Assembly (NCBI GenBank): GCA_949317995.1
Contig: OX439041.1
Coordinates: 10,614,001-10,678,000 of the forward strand
Direction: 5' to 3'
Length of the DNA: 64,000 nt
Source: Acholoe squamosa
Taxonomy: Eukaryota; Annelida; Polychaeta; Phyllodocida; Polynoidae
The notes beneath the pieces were generated by a model. The model saw only the letters and a program-made list of their open reading frames with translations. It was not told the origin of the DNA and made no database searches. Below, piece by piece: positions 48,901 to 57,900 of this stretch. The stretch's first letter is position 1. Each line of letters opens with the position of its first letter. The position numbers and the translations under genes were made by a program.

Positions 48901-51900
48901 CCAGTGAACCCGCCATTTTGAATTTTGATGGTTCTTCTCAAAGTGGCAAAACACACTGATAAGACATGTTATGATGGGTACCTTGTCCCTGGATTATGTC
49001 CACTTGCAGGGACAAACTGGTCCCATCTTGTCAGGTTATTAGTGTGTGTCGCTTGGAACCAGCTCCAGTCCCACTATGACCCAATAGGCTTGATAGTGTC
49101 CCGGGGGATCAGCATTATCATCTAATGCAGTACTGGCGAGTCGGCTCACCCGTACACCAGGACTGCATTCATGCATCATACCTTTGGGGTTGATACTCTT
49201 GCTGTGAGGGATTGGCATGATGCATTAAGCATGATGCGGCTATTAAAGGGCACTTCATTGGTACATCATTCCAACCTATTGAGGAGCTTCTCTCCATGGA
49301 TACAGTCATACATCACATGATTACCCCCCTTTGAGGGACAAGTCAAAACTTTGGTCGAATTCAGTGTAATAGAAGTAAAAACCTTGGTTCTACAACCAGT
49401 GTTCTGAGGAGGGAAGGTTTTCAGTTTCTCCTCTTTACCTCTTACAGACTACCGTAAATTCACTCGTATGTATAAAGCCTGTTTGTACGAGAATTATTGC
49501 GGCTTATAGGAGGTTCCCAAAGTCAGGGTGCGGCTTATACAGGGGTATTTGACACTATAGAACAGTACTCAGGGTTCCCACAAAATCCCCAGACTCAAAT
49601 TCTATGACATTTCCATGACAAAAATCTAAATTTTCCATGACATTTTTAACTATATTTGGACATTATTGAGGTTGACCTCCTGGCAAAATTCCCGCAATCG
49701 AGGTGGAAAAAAGTCCACTCAAATGGATTTTTGTAATAAATATCCAGTTTTCCCATTTTCCATGACTCAAGAAGAAAATTTAAGAAAATCCATGACTTTC
49801 CCTGACAACCGTTAATTCCATGACTTTCCATGACGTGGGAAACCTGAGTACTGAACTGCCATTTTCAAGCCTTGGGTGCGACTTACAGCTTCTCCCAAAA
49901 GTCAGGGGTGTGGCTTATACGAGAGAATTTACAGTACAAATTACTCTTGTTATAATTGCTACCTCAACGTGTTCTATAGCAACTGACACTGCCCAGGAAA
50001 ACAAGAGCTCGCCTCCATTCTGTTAGACAATACTGAATCTTCAGATAAGAATTTATTTTATTTTCAGATTGAAACAAAATGTGAACGTGTGTACATGTGC
50101 TAAGCAGTGCGTTTGCCACATTTCTTTTCATATCTGATACTTTTTTTTTATATACCGGGGTATTATATAAAATCATATACCATTCATCTATTCATTTCGT
50201 TTATTGTATTTTTTCTTTTTTTCATCGTATTGTTCTACCAGTGCGATACTGACTCCTATACCTGAAGGACATATTCTATGTTTATGCCTGTGGTGCCATC
50301 TCCAGTCCCTACCATCCTACACTTACCTCCCGCATTAGCCCTGGATGACAGCCAGCAGGCGCTAAATGCCACCAGCCTACACTGTACACTTTAAATGCTG
50401 AAAGCGCATTAATGCATCATGCCCATTGGTCGGCATGATGCATGAATGCAACCCTGGCGAGCAGGTGATGTATTCTTCTTGGTCTGTTGTTACGATCATA
50501 TTTTAGAACAGCGGAAAATTTAGAAAAGGAAGAACACAAGTGTTATTCTATGGAGTGAAGTTTCGATTAAAAAAAAAAATTAACAAACCTACCCAGGGCT
50601 TCATTTATGCATCGTGCCGACCCTACCAGGTTGATACATTCTTAGACTATGCTAATGCACAAGTGCATCATGCCAGATAATAATGCTTGCCAGCACTTCA
50701 CATGTACCGGTGCAAAAGATGTACCATAATCTCCCACGTAGAAGGCGCAGCTCACGTAGAAGGCACACCCCCAACTCAGAGAAGGCTGTGTCACGTAGAA
50801 GGCGCACCCCTCCAGGCAGATTTTTGTTAGTTTAGTACTGTTCTATAGTAAAAATACCCCCCTATAAGGCGCATCCCCAACTCAAGTCAATTTACCACCT
50901 GTGTAAAAGGTGCACCCCCAATCTGATTCACGTAGAAGCCGCGCCTTCTACGCGGGACATTACGGTATTCGCAGTCCTTAAAGGGTTAAAGTGGAAGATG
51001 ACACTGGTTCTAGATGAGTTCAAGGTGTGGTGTATACATAATGTATTATAATAACTCATGGCTACATGAAGCCACCCACCACTCCAACAAAGCATACCCT
51101 ATATTCTCTTCTTTTCACTGTAAGAATCTTTTGGGGCAGATTCGCTGAAAATCCCATCGGGCAGAGGCAAAAAAAGATAAATGAAAATCCATTGCTTTTC
51201 TAATTTGACTAAAAACTCGCCACCGGATGCGTAATCCATATTATTAGAATAAAATGGCTTTACACATTAAAAATAGACATTGAATGTCTTGTATAAGGGC
51301 CCGGGACAATCGCTCCTCCAAATTTGTTAGCCCTGGGGCAGTTATTCACAATGATATGGTGGTACCGTAAACCTTGCGTAAAGGGCACGCCTTATATGAA
51401 ACATGAGGCTCTCAGGGTGTGGTTTATATATCTGGTATTTCAAACCTTTAAGGACCGCTTATGTAGGAGCGCATCATGACGACATGGTATTTATCTCTTG
51501 TAGTGAAGTGCATCAACATCATAGGAACGGCTTGAGGCATGAATGCGGCGAGTCACTCGCCAGGGCTGTATTCATGATAATAAATGTGCAAGATGCATTA
51601 ATTCACAGATGCCACTCACTGGCCGACAAAAAACAGGAAAACTGGACTTTGGACATATTTTTCAGGGAAATTTACATAATAAAACTTGTAATCAAAACCA
51701 GGAATTCCTGGTAAACCAGGAAAAGTGGCATCTCTGATTAATGCATCGGCGGCCCTTTATAGAGTTAACAGCATCGAGTGCTATTGCATTATCCACCATT
51801 ATCCAATTTAAAGAGCCAATCCCACATTATATGACACCTCATGTTTGTAAACTTGCTTTAAAAAAATGTACTTCCTGGTTTTCGAAATTTCTTGACATGT

Positions 51901-54900
51901 TCCAATGCGTTGAGACGGTTTCAAAACATCTTAGAAAAAAAACCCCCACAAAAACAATAAAAAAAAAAACCAAAACACAATGAAAACCTCAAAACAACAA
52001 CAATGACAACAAACTGGAAGGGGATCGCTTAGACAAACACCGTATTTTCTTGTTTAGGTGGTGTGGTCCCCTGGTAAGAATGAGAATAAATTGGTGGATA
52101 TGTATTATCAAGTACATTGCAACTATCCACCACTAAAATCAGTTTAACAGTGAGATACACGTAAAAGCTCTATGTGCTTGGTGTGGACACGCACCTGTCG
52201 TGACTAACCGCTATTTATCTCCAATCCCTTTATCGTTATGTACAATTATATACACATGTGACGTTTGTGCTTTTAGACAACCATCAGGCCACACAAAATG
52301 TGTTTCATGTTTGCCTAGCCTAGGCTTAAAAAAATATATAGGACGATGATATATGGATATACTAGGGTATATTTATTACCTAAATTCTCTTGTATAAGCC
52401 GCATCCCTCGTACAAGCCGCACCCCGACTTTGGAATAAGCTATAAGCCACGCATAAGGCTTGAAAATTGTCAATTTAGTACTATTCTATACTGTCAAACA
52501 CCCCCTATAAGCCGCTTCCTTACTTTGGGCACATTCTATAAGCCTAATTTTGATTTGGGTTCTGGTATAATCCTCAGCTTATACCAGAGGGTTTACGGTA
52601 CATGTGGGTTTGGTCACGTCTATCACAGGGGGAGTACCGTAAATGTCGTCATATAAGCAGCGGCTTATACCAGAACCCAACTGAACTTTTACGTGCAGCT
52701 TTGAAGGGCTTCTATACTCAGGGTGCGGCTTATACTAGAGGTTTTGACCATATAGAGCAGAACTAAACTACCTTTTCTCAAACCCCAGATACCTCTCAGA
52801 CCCAGGGCGCAGCTTATACCAGGGTGCGGCTTACACAAGGGAATTTACGGTAGTATCAATGTTTGATACATGTATCTGTATCCACACACACACACACACA
52901 CACACACACAATATGCATATAGGGGCTTTACACAATGACTTTCACTTCACTATACCGTAATCTCCTGCGTATAAGGCGCAGCCCGCGTATAAGGCGCACC
53001 CCCAACTCAGGGAGGCCTGTTCCTCTGTATATACTCATATGTAAGAATGTTACTATGGTTATTGTTAACAGTCTGCACCTATGTAGCAAAACATGGGTTA
53101 ACCCAATCAGACAATTAATGTTCATCTATCTCATGCTCAAAGTGTCAGTAATTCGTTGCTCTGTTTGGAGGATCTCATCGGAAATTGATCGGGTAGATCA
53201 TGACATATTGTATTTCGCTTGTTGTGACTGATCAATAAATAATTAAATAAAAAAAAAAACCTAGCCACTCTCGTTGCCCTACAAAAGTAGGCCCACCCGT
53301 GACTCAGACGATACTCAGTATATTAAACTACCGTAATCTCCCGCGTATAAGGCGCAGCTCACGTATAAGGCGCATCCCCAACTAAGAGAATGCAATTCCA
53401 CGTATAAGGCACACCTCTAAGGGCAGATTTTTGTTAATTTACCGTAATCTCCCGCGTAGAAGACGCGCTGCGCGTATAAGACGCACCCCAAACTTAGCAC
53501 ATGCATGTTCGCGTATAAGACGCACATTTTAATACTGATTTTTGTAAGATAAGTACATTTCTATAGTAAAAGTACCCCTCGTATAAGACGTCTCTCCAAC
53601 TTGAAAAAATCCTATAAGACTCCCCAGCATTTTGTTTGGCGTAGAGGATGCGTCTTATACGCGGGAGTTTACGGTAGTACTGTTCTATAGTAAAAATACC
53701 CCCCCACCCCCCATAAGGCGCACCCCAAACTCAAAGCAATGTCCCTCCCACGTATAAGACTCAGCAGCATTTTGTTTGGCACCTTATACGCGGGAGATTA
53801 CGGTACTTTAGTTCCCCATAAACTTATAGACAATCTCGTGTATAAGGCCTATATGAAGTGTCGTGTTCAGGTAATGCTGCTTTCGTGATACCTTACTTTT
53901 TTTGGCCATACCCTTATTTCTTTTATGGGCATTTTGGGGAGTATAAGATTTTATTGATGCATATGACGAAAAATGGAACAATTTTTTTGGATCCTGCGTG
54001 TCAAATTTAGGTCAAAAAGTTTTTAAATTTTCAGTTTGCCTTTAATACAAGAATTCTTCACAAATAAAAATAGATAAAAAAATTGTTCGCTCCTCGCTCG
54101 CACCACTTCTTAAGAACAAAATCTGTAGACCAACTGTTTCTTGGTGTGGCCTTATGGTACTCCTTCATGGAATCTCTAAGTGCTCTAAGAGGAAATAACT
54201 TCTTGGAAATAAATGAGCAGAGCATTAGGAGTTGTATACAGCGTGGAAGGTGTAATTAACCCTTTAAGGTCCGCTATCAGTAAATGCAGTAATGCACCCA
54301 TTGGTCGACATGATGCATGAATGAAGCCCTGGTGAGTAACTCATCACGGCTTCAATCATGCAGCATGCTTGTTTGCAGACTACCGTAATCTCTCGCGTAG
54401 AAGAAGCACCCCTAACTAGCCAATCTCCGTTTCGCGTATAAGACGCACCTTTGAGGCATGAATTCTGTAAGATTAGTACTTTTCTATAGTAAAATTACCC
54501 CTCGTATAAGACGCAGCCCCAACTTGAGAGAATGCTATAAGACGCACCAGCCTTTTGTTTGGCGTAGAAGACGCGTCACATATGTGAAAGATTACGGTAC
54601 TCGCCAGCACTTCATCGGTGCATCATGACGACATATGGACACGATGATGTACTTGTGCATTAGCGGCATTTTAATGGTTAATTCATACTGAGAGTTGAGG
54701 AATCATGATGACGACATCTACCACTTATTGGCACGTGCCTTGCCCATGGTAGAGGCTACAGCTCCCCTGGTACTTCAAATGTCATTCCTGTAAATATTAG
54801 CATTTAGGCCGCACCCCGGAGTTGGGCTTCTCTTGTAGTGAGTGAGTAATAGAAGTTTAACGCCATTTTGACTGCTAAGGACATATTCATGTCGAGAACT

Positions 54901-57900
54901 ATATTACAATTTCAAAGTGGAATGTGTCAGTGCCCATGCATATGTGCACCACACACATCTGAGGGGATAGGAAAGAGGAGATGTAGACCCTTTTAAGTGG
55001 GCTAAGGGAGCCCGGGCTTCTCTTGTAAGCACCACCTGGGGTTTTACTTTAAGCAGTAGCACAGTACTTCTATTAACGGTGCTACTGCTAAGTAAGTACC
55101 GTACCTAAGAGTAATAAAGGAATGTGTAGGGGTTCGTTCCCCCGCCGGGTGCGCAGAGCCTTCAGAGGGACTGTTCACTTGATTGTGTCACTCCCCCTAT
55201 GTATACCATACCGATCCAGGGTAGTTGGAAGGTAGAGAATGTCAGGCCAGGGGAAGTAGCTCAGGGGTAGAGCTTCCGCTTCGAAGTTGGAGGGTCCCGG
55301 GTTCGAGTCCAGGTTTCTCCATGACATTTTCCGCTGACCACTACAAATGGTTGCCTCATGCTATTTTGATAGCTAAGGTTATATTCATGGCAAGAAAACT
55401 ACCGTAATACCTTGTATAAAATGCACAAAATATAAGAACCCTCCACAAACCTTACAGAATGACTCGTGTAGTCTGAAACAGGTTTCAAGTAAATATGGAA
55501 ATATATTGAAATATTGATCCTTTATATTCACCTAAACCATGAATGTGTGTGGGCAAAGTCGTTTCTATTATGATAGTGCAAAACTATCCAAAATTCAGCC
55601 CTAGCTTTGCCTTGTAGGATTTGCCTGAAGGGTGCGTCTTAAGTGCAGCGTCCAGTAAGGGTGCTGAAATAACTCTCAAACATTGAAAATAGACCTCAAA
55701 CAACTGTCTGTCTTTTACAAGTACTGGGGAGTTACCACTGTCCAAATCTACCGTAAACTTCCGCATATAAGACGCGTCCTCTACGCCAAACAAAATGCTG
55801 GGGGGTCTTATAGGATGTACTGAAATTGGGGGTGCGTCTTATACGAGGGGTAATTTTACTATAGAAATGTACTGAATTTACAAAATTGAGCCCTAAGAGG
55901 TGCGTCTTATACGTGAAAATGCTTCTGCTGAGTTTGGGGTGTGTCCTATAAGTGCAGCGCGTCTTATACGCGGGAGAATATGGTATTAGCACTGAGGCAG
56001 TAATTCACAATGAAACTGTACTGCAAACCCCCAGCTATAAGCTGCACTCTCATATAATTCGCACTGGGACAAATTGACCTGAGACAGCATGGCAAATGGC
56101 CAAGTTTTTGAAATTGTCCTTGGGAGCATGCCGCCAAATCCCTTAAATATTCAAAATGCTTCACTCGCTATGCTGAAAACTGTCAATGCACGCCGCTTGA
56201 CAAGCTTTGGCCCCTCCAAAGTCACATTGCTTTTTGACAACCCTGCATGCTTTGCTATAGGCAGCATCAGGGATATAAACATGTTCTCATTCCTTCCTAT
56301 AGGCTACAAGTAAAACCCCAAATACAAGCCGCACCCGGAGTTCCTGGAGGTGTCATACAACACACCAGGGGCTTGAAATGGTCTATAAGCTGCAACTTCT
56401 ATGCAGGGTTTTACGGTAGGTTGTTATCAGTGTGTGGGATGGTACTGGCGGGGTCCATGCACTGACATGTTATCAGTTATGGCGGTGGTGGTTGGCATTT
56501 ACTGTGTAATCATGTTTGCACCATATATACAACTGATAACATACTACCCAGTAATAGGGGTATATGGGCTGATAACAGGGCTTGTAAAAATCTGTCTGTC
56601 TGTACTACCGTAAAACCTATTGTTAAAGCCACGGCTTAAAGGCCATTTCAGAGGGTTGCTGAGACTTTAAAACGGCCTCACACCTCGATGTGTAGGCTAC
56701 ACATGTTTATACATATAAATGTACCATAAACTGAACCCCCACCTATATTAAAAGTTGTGGATTATCACGGTTCTCCACACATAGGAAGTACACGTGCGGG
56801 AGTACCGTGTACTTTTCACTGTCGCCCGTGTATTGGAGTTAAAAACCACTGCCTGTGTGGTTTTCAGCTCACTATAAGCTTTCTATACTTTTTTTAATTT
56901 TGCAAATCGGCCTATTAGAACAGAAGTTAGGCCTAAAAGAATTTTTTTCTTAAAAATCCCATTCAAACTTTGTCTTTGGGCTAAATTATTATCTAAATTT
57001 TCAAAAATTCTCTTCATGGTTTGCCACCCATTTGTCGCTGCACACTTGTGTTCAAACAGCACCTGTATGCTTTTTCATCCTGTGGAGAACCCTGATGATT
57101 ATACTCAATGATTGTGCATTCCAGTTAAGTGTTTTATTGCCCCCTTTGATCTAGATAAGAATCTGATTAAAGTTGGGTTTGTATTCACTCTCCAGCTGAT
57201 ATAAGGTATCAATACAGCCTGTGCTGGGAGAACTAGCTCGCTGCCTGGGCCTAGGCGTCGATGACGGGAAGGGATGCGGCCAGTCCGTACTGGAGAGGGC
57301 GAGCCTGGGACCACTAGAATTTAATCAGTTATCTAAACCTTGGCTAAAAAGCTTAAATATTACTGACTGGGGTCAAATGTTTTCAATTTTCATAAATTCG
57401 ATTACCTGTTTTTTTCCTTCTCAAGAATTTGTTGAGTGCATATCAAATTTCATTCTTAATATGGGTACTGGTAGGCGGTACACCAGATTTCAAGTTCGTG
57501 TTTTATATGTGGCTATCATGGCTTCTTGCTCACGCTTGAATCTGGAGACCAAGAGATCAAAAAACTTGAAAGAGCTGAGTGAGTGAAATTCACTTCAATA
57601 GCCTAAGCTAGGTACATCAAACAATGCCTGCACCACTCCCCTGGCAGTGTCCATCATTTGTGGCGCATTTTTTGTGACCCAACAAATTGCTGCACTGGAA
57701 ATTAAACTGCACTGAAATTGGCATATTCTTACAGAACAAAGAATAAATGAACACATATAAGAAGTTAAATTGGTATTTCATGGCTTATTTTACCTATATG
57801 AAAATTTTTCGGGGCAAATTGGTGCATTTCTAGACATTTTTGTAGATTTCTGAAGTGGATGACTGAAAAGGTCATCTAAATCAAGTTGTCCAAAATGAAA

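Noticed and set aside
55250..55320. Functional tRNA gene
   Set aside because: Mismatch in the T-stem, weak anticodon stem, CGA anticodon without the long arm of tRNA-Ser, and SINE-like sequence downstream.
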